DNA of 43,322 nt from Sulfurimonas sp. (GTDB taxonomy: Bacteria > Campylobacterota > Campylobacteria > Campylobacterales > Sulfurimonadaceae), in the NCBI GenBank assembly GCA_027083035.1, contig JALWSY010000147.1:1-43322 (forward strand), given 5' to 3'. Under the pieces are notes generated by a model. It saw only the letters and a list, made by a program, of their open reading frames with translations. It did not search any database and was not told the origin of the DNA. Each line of letters opens with the position of its first letter. Position 1 is the stretch's first letter. This document shows positions 1 to 6,579 of this stretch, piece by piece. The position numbers and the translations under genes are program-made.

Positions 1-98
1 TTGGAGGGATTGTAAGTTCAGCGATACTCAGTCTTGTTATAATTCCAATACTTTTTGAGATAATGGCTAAAAGAGATTTAGAGGAGAGTAAAAAATGA
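1..98 (+). CDS. C-terminal end of a CusA/CzcA-like RND efflux pump (partial)
   Basis: Open from the window edge in the frame beginning at base 3 and ending in TGA at 96-98. The visible 31 residues read as a last transmembrane helix (GGIVSSAILSLVIIPILFE) followed by a short charged tail. This resembles the C-terminus of heavy-metal RND transporters, where the last helix ends in a Pro-containing segment. Only the tail is visible, so the assignment rests on this helix and on the neighbours: the stop overlaps the ATG of the next gene (ATGA), and a metal-binding lipoprotein and an HMA chaperone follow. Substrate (copper or silver) is inferred from context only. Confidence 0.55.
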   Translation, partial: GGIVSSAILSLVIIPILFEIMAKRDLEESKK

Positions 99-472
99 TA
101 GTAAAAATAATTGCAAGTCTCTTTGTGCTATTTAGCCTTAGTGCTTGTAGTGATGGAGAAAAAACGGCAAAAGGGAGTGCGAGTTCTGGCATGAAGTGTG
201 GTGCTGGAAAGTGTGGCGCAAATATGTTTGATGGTAAAGGTGCTTTAGCCAAAAAGAAGAAAAATATTTTATCTCAAATGAGAGAAAATGACCCAAGAAA
301 AGATTGTGTCATACAGGCAACAACAACCAAAGAGGCATACAACTGTGTGCGTTCACCTGAGACAAAAAGATTAACACTCAAGTGTGGCGTGGGAAAATGT
401 GGCACAGCGAAAGAGCAGAAAAAAATGCCTGCAATGAAATGCGGTGCTGGAAAATGTGGAGGTTCAATGTAA
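95..472 (+). CDS. Lipoprotein with KCGxGKCG motifs (candidate MNIO-modified precursor 1)
   Basis: A 125-residue protein with a lipoprotein signal peptide: hydrophobic residues 4-17 and lipobox LSAC with Cys18. The mature part carries three Cys-Gly doublets: KCGAGKCG at residues 34-41, KCGVGKCG near residue 100, and KCGAGKCG near the C-terminus. Between the first and second is a Lys-rich stretch and a segment with DCVIQA and AYNCV, two further cysteines. The doublets match those of the two other KCG peptides in this window and resemble the EGKCG motif of HvfA/bufferin precursors. It starts inside the stop of the RND pump gene and ends in TAATG, overlapping the next ATG by one base, so it is in a metal-efflux operon. 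It could be an unmodified metal-binding lipoprotein instead. Confidence 0.75.
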   Translation: MIVKIIASLFVLFSLSACSDGEKTAKGSASSGMKCGAGKCGANMFDGKGALAKKKKNILSQMRENDPRKDCVIQATTTKEAYNCVRSPETKRLTLKCGVGKCGTAKEQKKMPAMKCGAGKCGGSM

Positions 473-762
473 TGAGACAGACCATTAAAGTCGAAAATGT
501 AAAGTGTGGTGGATGCGCATCAACACTCAAAAACAGACTCAGAGATGAATTTGGAGAGATAGAGGTAAACTTGGGAGTCATGCCAAGAGAGATAACCCTA
601 GATATAGATGATACAAAGCTCGATGCACTCTATGATGCACTCAAGTCTTTGGGCTACCCTGTGGCAGGACAAAGTTTCGGTTTTGTGGCAGATACTTCCA
701 TGAAAGCAAAGAGCTTTATCTCTTGTGCTATCGGGAAAATGGACAATCTAAACCATGAGTAA
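472..762 (+). CDS. Heavy-metal-associated (HMA) domain protein, CopZ-like
   Basis: A 96-residue protein. The N-terminal half has the HMA signature V-K-C-G-G-C-A with metal-binding Cys12 and Cys15, followed by the helix STLKNRL and a second strand, as in CopZ/Atx1-type copper chaperones and P-type ATPase metal-binding domains. The C-terminal ~30 residues extend beyond a minimal HMA domain. The start at 472 is chosen because it overlaps the previous TAA (TAATG) and has GGAGG at 458-462. A longer in-frame ATG at 382 would add residues unlike the family and overlap the lipoprotein gene. Likely role: cytoplasmic copper handling next to the RND pump. Metal identity is inferred. Confidence 0.85.
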   Translation: MRQTIKVENVKCGGCASTLKNRLRDEFGEIEVNLGVMPREITLDIDDTKLDALYDALKSLGYPVAGQSFGFVADTSMKAKSFISCAIGKMDNLNHE

Positions 763-770
763 GAAGAGAC

Positions 771-1280
771 TTAGTTCTTCTCTCCAAAGATGAGTCTGTC
801 AAGTGAAAATCTCCCACCGCCTTGGGTAAGAAGTACAAGTAAAAATATGATGTAATATAGAGGCATCTCATAACCATTTTGCAGAGTTACTATAGTACCT
901 ATAAATTGTGTACCATTTATCCAAGGATCTACCACTTCACTACCTGCTTGAATCATTGCAAAACCATTAACACCATGTACGGTCGCTATTGCTACTAACA
1001 TAATAATGATAAGCGGAATGGATATAGCGCGTGTAAAAAGTCCCAAAGTCAAAAGAACAACTCCAGCAACTTCTGTGCTTGCTGCCATGTAAGCATTAAG
1101 CGTTGGAAATGGAATCCCCATAGAACCAAACCACTCAGCAACCGCATCAATATCTGCCCACTTCATCATAGCAGGAGCATAAAAACTATATGCCACTATC
1201 AAGCGAACAGCAAGTAAACTCACAGACTTTCCATACTCACTTAAACGCGTAAACTCTTTATATATATCTTTAATACACAT
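771..1280 (-). CDS. DoxX-family membrane protein (HvfD/BufD-like)
   Basis: A 169-residue integral membrane protein with four predicted helices and the DoxX-like pattern: first helix with RLIVAYSFYAPAMMKW, then GIPFPTLNAYMAASTEVAGVVLL, then a later conserved helix. DoxX-like proteins accompany MNIO/DUF2063 gene sets (HvfD in Haemophilus, BufD in bufferin operons). The start at 1280 is chosen because AGAGGAG lies 7 nt upstream; an upstream in-frame ATG at 1406 would run through the promoter. It has its own promoter with the direct-repeat site shared with the two KCG-peptide units. It converges on the HMA gene. Biochemical role is unknown. Confidence 0.8.
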   Translation of the reverse strand: MCIKDIYKEFTRLSEYGKSVSLLAVRLIVAYSFYAPAMMKWADIDAVAEWFGSMGIPFPTLNAYMAASTEVAGVVLLTLGLFTRAISIPLIIIMLVAIATVHGVNGFAMIQAGSEVVDPWINGTQFIGTIVTLQNGYEMPLYYIIFLLVLLTQGGGRFSLDRLIFGEKN

Positions 1281-1311
1281 AATAGACTCCTCTAATTTTT
1301 TTAATTTATTG

Positions 1312-1343
1312 ATTGTAGCTCTTCTGTGTGTAGGTTTTGTGTA
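1312..1343 (-). promoter_or_regulatory. Promoter with 17-bp direct-repeat operator upstream of the DoxX gene
   Basis: On the minus strand, TACACAAAACCTACACA (1343-1327) is followed by 9 nt and the -10 hexamer TACAAT (1317-1312). The two TACACA half-sites are 11 bp apart, one helical turn, and occupy the -35 region. The same block with identical spacing occurs at 3785-3816 and 6580-6611. Direct repeats of this spacing are typical of OmpR-class response regulators; that assignment is inference. Confidence 0.7.
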
Positions 1344-1401
1344 GCATAAACCTGTAAAGAGATGATTTTTTATATCATACTCCTTTGTGCTATAATATTT
1401 T

Positions 1402-1573
1402 TTCAACCCAAATTATGCAATAGAGATTTCTAAAATTTGCCTATGCTTGTATGCAAGGGGCGTTTAGTAAAAATGATAAGCTACCTTTTTGGTAGTATTC
1501 ATTTTTAATGAATGTGCCTTGTGTGCAATGATAGGTAAAGTTTTTAATCTTCTATTACATAATTTGGGTTCAA
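1402..1573. repeat. 172-bp inverted-repeat element (MITE-like), in the 373-nt gap 1281-1653
   Basis: The ends TTCAACCCAAATTATGCAAT (1402-1421) and the reverse complement of the right end (TTGAACCCAAATTATGTAAT, 1573-1554) match at 18 of 20 positions. The match continues inward imperfectly (TTGCCTATGCTTGTATGCAAGG against TTACCTATCATTGCACACAAGG). The centre holds two small hairpins, CTACC-TTTTT-GGTAG (1481-1495) and ATTCATT-TTT-AATGAAT (1497-1513). It has no coding capacity. The rest of the gap holds the DoxX promoter and the leader of the next gene. It could be a small non-autonomous mobile element or a structured RNA. Confidence 0.55.
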
Positions 1574-1653
1574 TAAACACTTGAATAGATAGACACTTAA
1601 AAGAATAAGGTTTTTAAAACTACATATTTAGCTATCATAAATAGGACTTTATA

Positions 1654-2049
1654 ATGTTTCCATACTCTTTTCCAAACTTGGGAATGGCATTTTCAATATT
1701 TATATATACTTTGAGCGAAACAATTAATCATCACAATTCAAATACAGATGTTATAAGAAATATTATCTTGTGTATTGGCTTTCTTTTAGTTGCTAAATCA
1801 CACTATAAAAACAAGCCCAATAATGCAAGTGCAAAAGCCTTTATATTCGCTTTTAACCTAGCGGTTTTTCCAATAATTATTGCGGCAATTATTGTGATAA
1901 AAGGTTTTCTTGATGATGGAGAATTTGGAGATGCTATAGAGGCCTATATCTTTCCTTTTATATACACACCTATTATATTTGTCGTATCTTTTCTTGTTAC
2001 ATATATATGGCTAAAAATATCTCAAGGGTATAGCAAAAATAACAAATAA
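1654..2049 (+). CDS. Small integral membrane protein, unknown
   Basis: A 131-residue hydrophobic protein with about four predicted membrane helices (roughly residues 8-20, 36-48, 62-86 and 98-124) separated by short polar loops rich in Asn and Lys. No family is recognised. AGGA lies about 8 nt before the ATG at 1654. It follows the inverted-repeat element and converges on the DUF2063 gene with only 2 nt between the stops. The lack of a recognised family and its place beside a possible mobile element could mean recent acquisition, but base composition does not stand out. Confidence 0.6.
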   Translation: MFPYSFPNLGMAFSIFIYTLSETINHHNSNTDVIRNIILCIGFLLVAKSHYKNKPNNASAKAFIFAFNLAVFPIIIAAIIVIKGFLDDGEFGDAIEAYIFPFIYTPIIFVVSFLVTYIWLKISQGYSKNNK

Positions 2050-2051
2050 AC

Positions 2052-2753
2052 CTATATTAAAATATTTTCATCATGAAAGTGTTCTAAAACAGGTAAAAGA
2101 ATTTCAAGGAGTTCATCTTTCTCTATTTCATACACTTCAGCCATCTTCTCTATACTCTGCATCATTGATAAGTTTGGGGATAAAGAGAGTAAAAACTCCT
2201 CTATAAAAGGAGTAATCTCTTCATAAAGAACTTCTTCACTCTTCTCGTTATAGTAAAAAAGAACAGTAAACTCACCACACTCAAAAGCCTCTGGATTTGC
2301 ATCAAAATCAGGATGATGCACAGGGTAAGAGAAGTGTCTGATGTTTGCTTCTTTTGAAAGAGTATAACTCTTTTGTAATGAAAATGCACTCTTTGTATGT
2401 GCATCATATTTTTGCATAAACATCTCTATCTCTAAAAATTCAAACTCCAACAAGTCAGCTAAAAAGGGCATATCTAAATCATTGTTGTGACTCAAAAAAT
2501 CTTTAAACTCCCCACTTACTCTCCAAAGTATAGGTGTTTTTGCACCTACTTTTAAGAAGTCATATATAAGTTTGTCAAAGGTTTCCTCACTCACCATCTT
2601 TTTAAAACGAGGGTAAGCTTTTTCAAACACTTCTAAAAAGCGGTAATAGATTAGTTCTGTATAGATTTCTATCGCCTCACTTGGCATAGCCAATGGCTCT
2701 TGTTTTGTGATAGTGTCAATAAATCGCTTCTGAATGCTTTGTTCTAGTTTCAT
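2052..2753 (-). CDS. DUF2063 (HvfC/BufC-like) partner protein of the MNIO enzyme
   Basis: A 233-residue soluble protein. Its N-terminal helical domain (about residues 1-90) has the DUF2063 pattern: IYTELIYYRFLEVFEKAYPRF followed by F..L.YDFL and a Trp-Arg segment. The C-terminal half is acidic and helical. In characterised systems (MbnC, HvfC, BufC, TglI-type partners) such proteins bind the precursor's leader and recruit it to the DUF692 oxidase. The common database name 'putative DNA-binding domain' is misleading here. Its ATG overlaps the stop of the MNIO gene by 4 nt (ATGA), so the two are translationally coupled. Family assignment is from pattern recognition. Confidence 0.8.
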   Translation of the reverse strand: MKLEQSIQKRFIDTITKQEPLAMPSEAIEIYTELIYYRFLEVFEKAYPRFKKMVSEETFDKLIYDFLKVGAKTPILWRVSGEFKDFLSHNNDLDMPFLADLLEFEFLEIEMFMQKYDAHTKSAFSLQKSYTLSKEANIRHFSYPVHHPDFDANPEAFECGEFTVLFYYNEKSEEVLYEEITPFIEEFLLSLSPNLSMMQSIEKMAEVYEIEKDELLEILLPVLEHFHDENILI

Positions 2754-3553
2754 GAGTAAATCTTCTGCATATATTTATACTCTTGCATCATTGATGCATA
2801 ATCGGGAACATCATTATCTCTCTCTAAAAGCAGAGGTTTATCTACCCCACCCTCTTTAACATACTCAAGCAAATCCCAAACTGCATCCTTTACTTTTTCA
2901 CCATGTGTATCTATGAAAAGTTCTTCACTTACTTCCATATGTCCAGCTATATGCATATAAGCGATATTTTCATAGTCGATTTTGTCTAAAAAAGCTTTGG
3001 GGTCAAACTTATGGTTGTGGGAGTTTACAAAAACATTGTTTACATCTAGCAGTAGTTTCGCACCACTTCTTTTGATAACCTCATTAATAAAGTCAGTCTC
3101 TTCCATCTCTGCATAGGGAACATAATAGTATGAAGCATTCTCCAAAGCTATGCTCCTTCCAAGTATGTTTTGCACTACATCAACTCTATCACAAATATAG
3201 TTGACCATATTTTCAGTCATAGGAAGTGGGAGTAACTCATACATCTGTTTGTTATCAAGGGAGCAAAAAGAGAGGTGTTCGGAGTAGTACTCTATCTCAT
3301 ACTCATCTAAAAAGCTTTTTAAATCGGTGAGAAATTTTTTATCTAAGGGAGTATTTGAACCAATTGAAAGGGATAAGCCATGTGCGACTATCTCAAAATC
3401 ACTCACAATTCGTTCAAATATTTTTCGGTGTTTGGCATGCATATACATCCAGTTTTCAGGAGTAATCTCAAACCAAGATGGCTTGAAATCATTTGCATAC
3501 ACATCATGCATAAACTCTGTACGAAGTCCTAGTCCACAGGAGTATGGGATCAT
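2750..3553 (-). CDS. DUF692 / MNIO multinuclear iron oxidative enzyme (HvfB/BufB/MbnB family)
   Basis: A 267-residue TIM-barrel enzyme with the conserved MNIO residues in order: GLGLR at 7-11, W27-FEITPENWM, H58 (HGLSLSIG), E92-H93 (EHLSF), E138 (LENAS), D170 (LLLDVNN), H201 (HIAGH), D215 and H217 (DTHG) and E244 (LLERD). Family members hold two or three iron ions and oxidatively rewrite cysteines or other residues in peptides, for example to oxazolone-thioamide or thiooxazole. The start at 3553 is set by the N-terminal GLGLR motif and lies 4 nt after the stop of the KCG peptide gene; an in-frame ATG at 3688 lies inside that gene. Substrates are inferred to be the KCG peptides. Confidence 0.9.
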   Translation of the reverse strand: MIPYSCGLGLRTEFMHDVYANDFKPSWFEITPENWMYMHAKHRKIFERIVSDFEIVAHGLSLSIGSNTPLDKKFLTDLKSFLDEYEIEYYSEHLSFCSLDNKQMYELLPLPMTENMVNYICDRVDVVQNILGRSIALENASYYYVPYAEMEETDFINEVIKRSGAKLLLDVNNVFVNSHNHKFDPKAFLDKIDYENIAYMHIAGHMEVSEELFIDTHGEKVKDAVWDLLEYVKEGGVDKPLLLERDNDVPDYASMMQEYKYMQKIYS

Positions 3554-3557
3554 CTCT

Positions 3558-3752
3558 CTACTTGCTACCGCACTTAGTTTCAGCTTTATCGCCACCACAC
3601 TTTGAAGTAGGTGTTTTTTTATCGCTACCACATTTACCAGAAGCACCACACTTACTACCACCACACATACCCATTGAAGCACAACCACTCGCCATTGTCA
3701 TCACACCAAGAACAGATGCACCTACTACTAATTTTTTGATATCTTTTCTCAT
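3558..3752 (-). CDS. KCG-rich exported peptide (candidate MNIO precursor 2)
   Basis: A 64-residue peptide with an N-terminal signal (KKLVVGASVLGVMTMASGC). Cys24 could be lipidated (ASGC), or the signal could simply be cleaved. The core has MCGG at 29-32 and four KCG motifs at 34-36, 40-42, 51-53 and 60-62, with charged or Ser/Gly spacers. AAGGA lies 7 nt upstream of the ATG. It is the first gene of an operon with the MNIO enzyme and the DUF2063 partner, the arrangement of HvfA-HvfB-HvfC, so it is the best candidate substrate. Its promoter shares the direct-repeat block with two other units. Confidence 0.85.
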   Translation of the reverse strand: MRKDIKKLVVGASVLGVMTMASGCASMGMCGGSKCGASGKCGSDKKTPTSKCGGDKAETKCGSK

Positions 3753-3784
3753 TTGAAAATCCTTTTTTTCATTTTATTTATAGC

Positions 3785-3816
3785 ATTGTAGCTGCTTTGT
3801 GTGCAAGGTTTGTGTA
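3785..3816 (-). promoter_or_regulatory. Promoter with 17-bp direct-repeat operator upstream of KCG peptide 2
   Basis: On the minus strand, TACACAAACCTTGCACA (3816-3800) is followed by 9 nt and TACAAT (3790-3785). It matches the blocks at 1312-1343 and 6580-6611 in sequence, half-site spacing (11 bp) and distance to the -10 box. This suggests co-regulation of the MNIO operon with the DoxX gene and KCG peptide 3. Confidence 0.7.
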
Positions 3817-3880
3817 GTGATTTTTGTTTATTACTCCATCATTATATGTTATACTTCAAAATCAAATATGAAGGAAAAGT

Positions 3881-4984
3881 ATGTTTAAAAATCACTCATA
3901 TAACATAAACAATACAGATGCCACTATCCGTTTTATTCTCTCTTTTATCATTGGTATCATTGCCATTTACACACAATGTTATCTTCTATTTTTACTAAGT
4001 TTCATCATCGCCTATACTGCAACGAAGCACTTCTGTTTTATCTACGACCTCCTTAAAATCAATGAACGCTTTAGCTCAAAAAACTACTATCTTACTTTTT
4101 TACCAAAATACAACCCCTCTGCTGTTTTTATCTTTGATGCAAGTGGCAAAGTTGTTTTTAAAAATGATGCAGCAAAAGAAGCACTCCCTAATGTAGAGGC
4201 TACTACTTGTTTGAGTATTGAAGATTTTGCATCTATTATCCAAAACTCTAGTTGTAAAAACATTATCTTCAAAAATAGTGATAACAGACACTACAAAGTT
4301 GAACTCCAAGGCATAGAAAAAGAGCAACTTCTACTCGCCTACCTTACAGATATAACAGAAATCATAGAACTCAATGACGCAATAGAGGAGACGCAAAGAG
4401 AGGTTATTTATGCTATGGGAGAGATTGGCGAAACCCGTTCTAAAGAGACTGGTAACCATGTAAAAAGAGTAGCCCTCTACTCACAAGAGTTAGCGCTTTT
4501 AGCTGGTCTTTCTCCAGAGGAGGCGAATAAACTACAGATGGCCTCTCCTATGCACGATATCGGTAAGGTTGGCATTCCTGATGCTATATTAAATGCGCCG
4601 AGAAAACTTACCAAAGAGGAGTTTGAAATCATGAAAACTCATGCTGAATTAGGTTTTAATATGCTAAAGAGTTCTAATAAACCTATCCTCAAAGCTGCAG
4701 CAATCGTAGCCAATGAGCATCATGAAAAATGGGATGGGAGCGGTTATCCACACGGGAAGCGTGGTGAAGATATACACATCTATGGTCGTATTACCGCCGT
4801 TGCGGATGTATTTGATGCACTTGGAAGTGAGAGAGTCTATAAAAAAGCTTGGGAGTTGGAGAAAATTCTTACTTTTTTTGAAGAGCAGAGCGGTAAACAT
4901 TTTGATCCAAAACTTGTCACACTTTTCAAAGAGAATCTAGATACTTTTTTAAAAATTAGAGATAAATTTCAGGATACAATATAG
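3881..4984 (+). CDS. DUF2892-PAS-HD-GYP protein, probable c-di-GMP phosphodiesterase
   Basis: A 367-residue membrane-anchored protein. Residues ~8-60 form a YgaP-type (DUF2892) two-helix module starting NNTDATIRF. Residues ~75-165 look like a PAS fold (VFIFDASGKVVFKN). Residues ~175-360 are an HD-GYP domain with H225-D226 in MHDIGKVGIPD, then HHEKWDGSGYP and RITAVADVFDAL. HD-GYP domains hydrolyse cyclic di-GMP. Here the GYP is intact, so activity is likely. AAGGAA precedes the ATG at 3881. It is divergent from the MNIO operon and overlaps the next gene by one base (TAGTG). Since PelD in the distant pel operon keeps a c-di-GMP site, a link is possible but unproven. Confidence 0.88.
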   Translation: MFKNHSYNINNTDATIRFILSFIIGIIAIYTQCYLLFLLSFIIAYTATKHFCFIYDLLKINERFSSKNYYLTFLPKYNPSAVFIFDASGKVVFKNDAAKEALPNVEATTCLSIEDFASIIQNSSCKNIIFKNSDNRHYKVELQGIEKEQLLLAYLTDITEIIELNDAIEETQREVIYAMGEIGETRSKETGNHVKRVALYSQELALLAGLSPEEANKLQMASPMHDIGKVGIPDAILNAPRKLTKEEFEIMKTHAELGFNMLKSSNKPILKAAAIVANEHHEKWDGSGYPHGKRGEDIHIYGRITAVADVFDALGSERVYKKAWELEKILTFFEEQSGKHFDPKLVTLFKENLDTFLKIRDKFQDTI

Positions 4985-5349
4985 TGACTATAGAGCATTT
5001 TAAAATTTATTGTGAAGTTGCTAGTTCTAGTCATGTACTCGTTCGTGCAATCAAAGTTTCCCTTATTGTCGGTACACTCCTCAACCTTATAAATCAAGGA
5101 GATATTCTTATCTCTTTAGAGTTTGAAAAACTACACCTTATAAAACTTTTTCTTACCTACCTTGTACCCTTTAGCGTTGCCACATATACCGCAACTGCTC
5201 TGAATCTGGATTTTAAACTAGGTTCAAAAGCTGTTGTTGCAGCTGATTTGGAGTGTAAAAAATGTAAATACACAATGTATATTCACAAAGATGCCCTTAT
5301 TCCAGAGTGTCCGCATTGTGGCATCAAAACAAAATGGAGATTAAAATGA
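4984..5349 (+). CDS. NrtS-like membrane protein with C-terminal zinc ribbon
   Basis: A 121-residue protein starting at GTG, which overlaps the stop of the HD-GYP gene (TAGTG). Residues ~17-76 carry two membrane helices with the NrtS-like pattern AIKVSLIVGTLLNLINQGD followed by LFLTYLVPFSVATYTA; NrtS is described as a small nitrate/nitrite transporter. Residues 91-112 form a four-Cys zinc or iron ribbon (C91-x2-C94 and C109-x2-C112). The ribbon is additional to the minimal NrtS unit. Function as a nitrate/nitrite transporter is inferred from the family and is uncertain. Confidence 0.65.
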   Translation: MTIEHFKIYCEVASSSHVLVRAIKVSLIVGTLLNLINQGDILISLEFEKLHLIKLFLTYLVPFSVATYTATALNLDFKLGSKAVVAADLECKKCKYTMYIHKDALIPECPHCGIKTKWRLK

Positions 5350-6212
5350 TGAAAAAAGTCCTACTGCTGCTGCTAAGTATCACCGCACTTTTTGGTGCAA
5401 AGATTGAATTTGAAGTGCTTGGTTCAGGTGGTCCAGAGATAGATGGTCGTGCAAGTACCTCTTATCTCCTCTGGATAGATAATGAAGCCAAACTCATAGT
5501 AGATATGGGTAGTGGTGCTATGCTCCGCTTTGAAGAGTCTGGGGCAAAACTTGAGACTCTCGAAGCTGTTGTTCTTACCCATCTTCACATAGACCACTCT
5601 GTTGACTTACCCTCCTTTGTAAAAGCAGGATACTTCTCACAAAGGACAAACAGCTTGGACATTATCGGACCCGATGATAACTGGTACTTCCCCTCCACAA
5701 GTGAGTTTGTAGAGAATCTCTTTGGAAGTGCTGGTGCGTATAGGTATATGAGAGATGTTTTAGATGAAAAAAATGACTCATTTCAAATCATCCCTTTTGA
5801 CATAGATGAACAAACAACAAAAAAGTACAAAAGTTTTACACTTACCATGATACCTGTGCATCACGGAATAGTTCCGGCACTTGCAGTAAGAATAGATATA
5901 GAGGATAAAAGTATTCTCATAAGTGGGGACACAAACAACAAAGACCACTCTTTAGAGAAGTTAGCCAAAAATGTTGATCTTTTTGTAGCGCATCATGCTA
6001 TCCCTGAGTATGCACAAGGGTATGCTACTCAATTGCATATGAAACCAACAGAGATTGCCAACATAGCAAAAAAGTCAAATGTAAAAAGAGTTTTACTTAC
6101 CCATAGAATGAAGAGAACTTTAGGTACGCAGAAGGAGACTCTTCAAATAATAGGAAAAATCTATCAAGGAGAAGTAAGTTTCGCAGAGGATAAAATGAAG
6201 ATAGAGCTATAA
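5346..6212 (+). CDS. Exported metallo-beta-lactamase-fold hydrolase
   Basis: A 288-residue protein with a Sec signal peptide (MMKKVLLLLLSITALFGA) and an MBL fold. Metal ligands are visible in THLHIDH (H79, H81, D83, H84), in SVDLP, in the GDTNN motif, and in LTHRM near the C-terminus. The overall form, FEVLGSGGPEIDGRASTSYLL, is like RNase Z/arylsulfatase/cAMP-phosphodiesterase-type MBL proteins acting in the periplasm. The substrate is unknown. The start at 5346 (ATGATG) overlaps the previous TGA; an earlier in-frame ATG at 5307 lies inside the NrtS-like gene and would spoil the signal peptide. Confidence 0.82.
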   Translation: MMKKVLLLLLSITALFGAKIEFEVLGSGGPEIDGRASTSYLLWIDNEAKLIVDMGSGAMLRFEESGAKLETLEAVVLTHLHIDHSVDLPSFVKAGYFSQRTNSLDIIGPDDNWYFPSTSEFVENLFGSAGAYRYMRDVLDEKNDSFQIIPFDIDEQTTKKYKSFTLTMIPVHHGIVPALAVRIDIEDKSILISGDTNNKDHSLEKLAKNVDLFVAHHAIPEYAQGYATQLHMKPTEIANIAKKSNVKRVLLTHRMKRTLGTQKETLQIIGKIYQGEVSFAEDKMKIEL

Positions 6213-6234
6213 CGAAGTTAGACTTCGCTATAGC
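6206..6234. terminator. Hairpin between convergent genes
   Basis: GCTATAACGAAG (6206-6217) and CTTCGCTATAGC (6223-6234) form a 12-bp stem with one mismatch and a 5-nt loop, overlapping the stop of the MBL gene and preceding the end of KCG peptide 3. There is no clear U-tract, so termination is probable but not certain; it could serve both strands. Confidence 0.5.
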
Positions 6235-6246
6235 ACAAAAGAGAGC

Positions 6247-6549
6247 CTACTTTCCGCCGCACTTTCCTGCGCCGCATTTCATCTTTGCCGGTGCTTTCTT
6301 TTCACCGCCACATTTGCCTGAACCGCATTTTGTCTTCTTCTCAGAAGCGCCACCGCACTTTCCTGCACCACACTTCATCTTCTTTTCAGAAGCACCGCCG
6401 CACTTTCCTGAGCCGCATTTCATCTTCTTTTCAGAAGCTCCACCACACTTTCCTGCCCCACACTTTCCTGATGCACTTAGACTTACTGTTCCAAGCCCTG
6501 TAAAGAGAGCTGCTCCAAGAAGTAGTGCTGTAAGATTTAACTTTGACAT
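6247..6549 (-). CDS. KCGxGKCG-repeat exported peptide (candidate MNIO precursor 3)
   Basis: A 100-residue protein with a Sec-type signal peptide (residues 1-27, ending SLSA). The rest is five KCGxGKCG doublets at residues 29-36, 44-51, 59-66, 74-81 and 91-98, with ASEKKM-type spacers. Apart from these spacers there is no other domain, so it looks like a repeat-amplified metal-binding or MNIO-modified peptide with ten cysteines. AAGGA lies 7 nt upstream of the ATG. It is monocistronic, has the same promoter block as the MNIO operon and the DoxX gene, and is about 2.5 kb from the MNIO gene, so it may be modified in trans. Confidence 0.85.
   Translation of the reverse strand: MSKLNLTALLLGAALFTGLGTVSLSASGKCGAGKCGGASEKKMKCGSGKCGGASEKKMKCGAGKCGGASEKKTKCGSGKCGGEKKAPAKMKCGAGKCGGK
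6304..6438 (-). repeat. Three 45-bp tandem repeats inside KCG peptide 3
   Basis: Residues 38-52, 53-67 and 68-82 are three copies of a 15-residue unit, A-S-E-K-K-x-K-C-G-x-G-K-C-G-G, encoded by nearly identical 45-bp units. The DNA similarity implies recent tandem duplication and possible copy-number variation between strains. Confidence 0.85.
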
Positions 6550-6579
6550 TGTATATCCTTAATATTTAGATTGTTCCAA

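Noticed and set aside
67..252. Minus-strand frame opposite the first KCG lipoprotein
   Set aside because: It is antisense to a convincing lipoprotein gene, and its Pro/His/Phe pattern comes from the KCG codons.
1402..1573. A tRNA or tmRNA in the long gap
   Set aside because: The pairing is a single long inverted repeat with small internal hairpins; no cloverleaf, T-loop GTTCRA or CCA end is present.
3544..3756. Plus-strand frame over the KCG peptide 2 gene
   Set aside because: Same antisense effect; no ribosome binding site of note and no family.
6247..6549. KCG peptide 3 as an assembly or low-complexity artefact
   Set aside because: It has a proper signal peptide, ribosome binding site and regulated promoter, and its motifs recur in two independent genes nearby.
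6285..6562. Open frames on the plus strand coding Pro/His/Phe-rich repeats (PEPHFVFFSEAPPHF-like)
   Set aside because: They are antisense shadows of the 45-bp repeats in KCG peptide 3, which has the signal peptide, ribosome binding site and promoter on the other strand.
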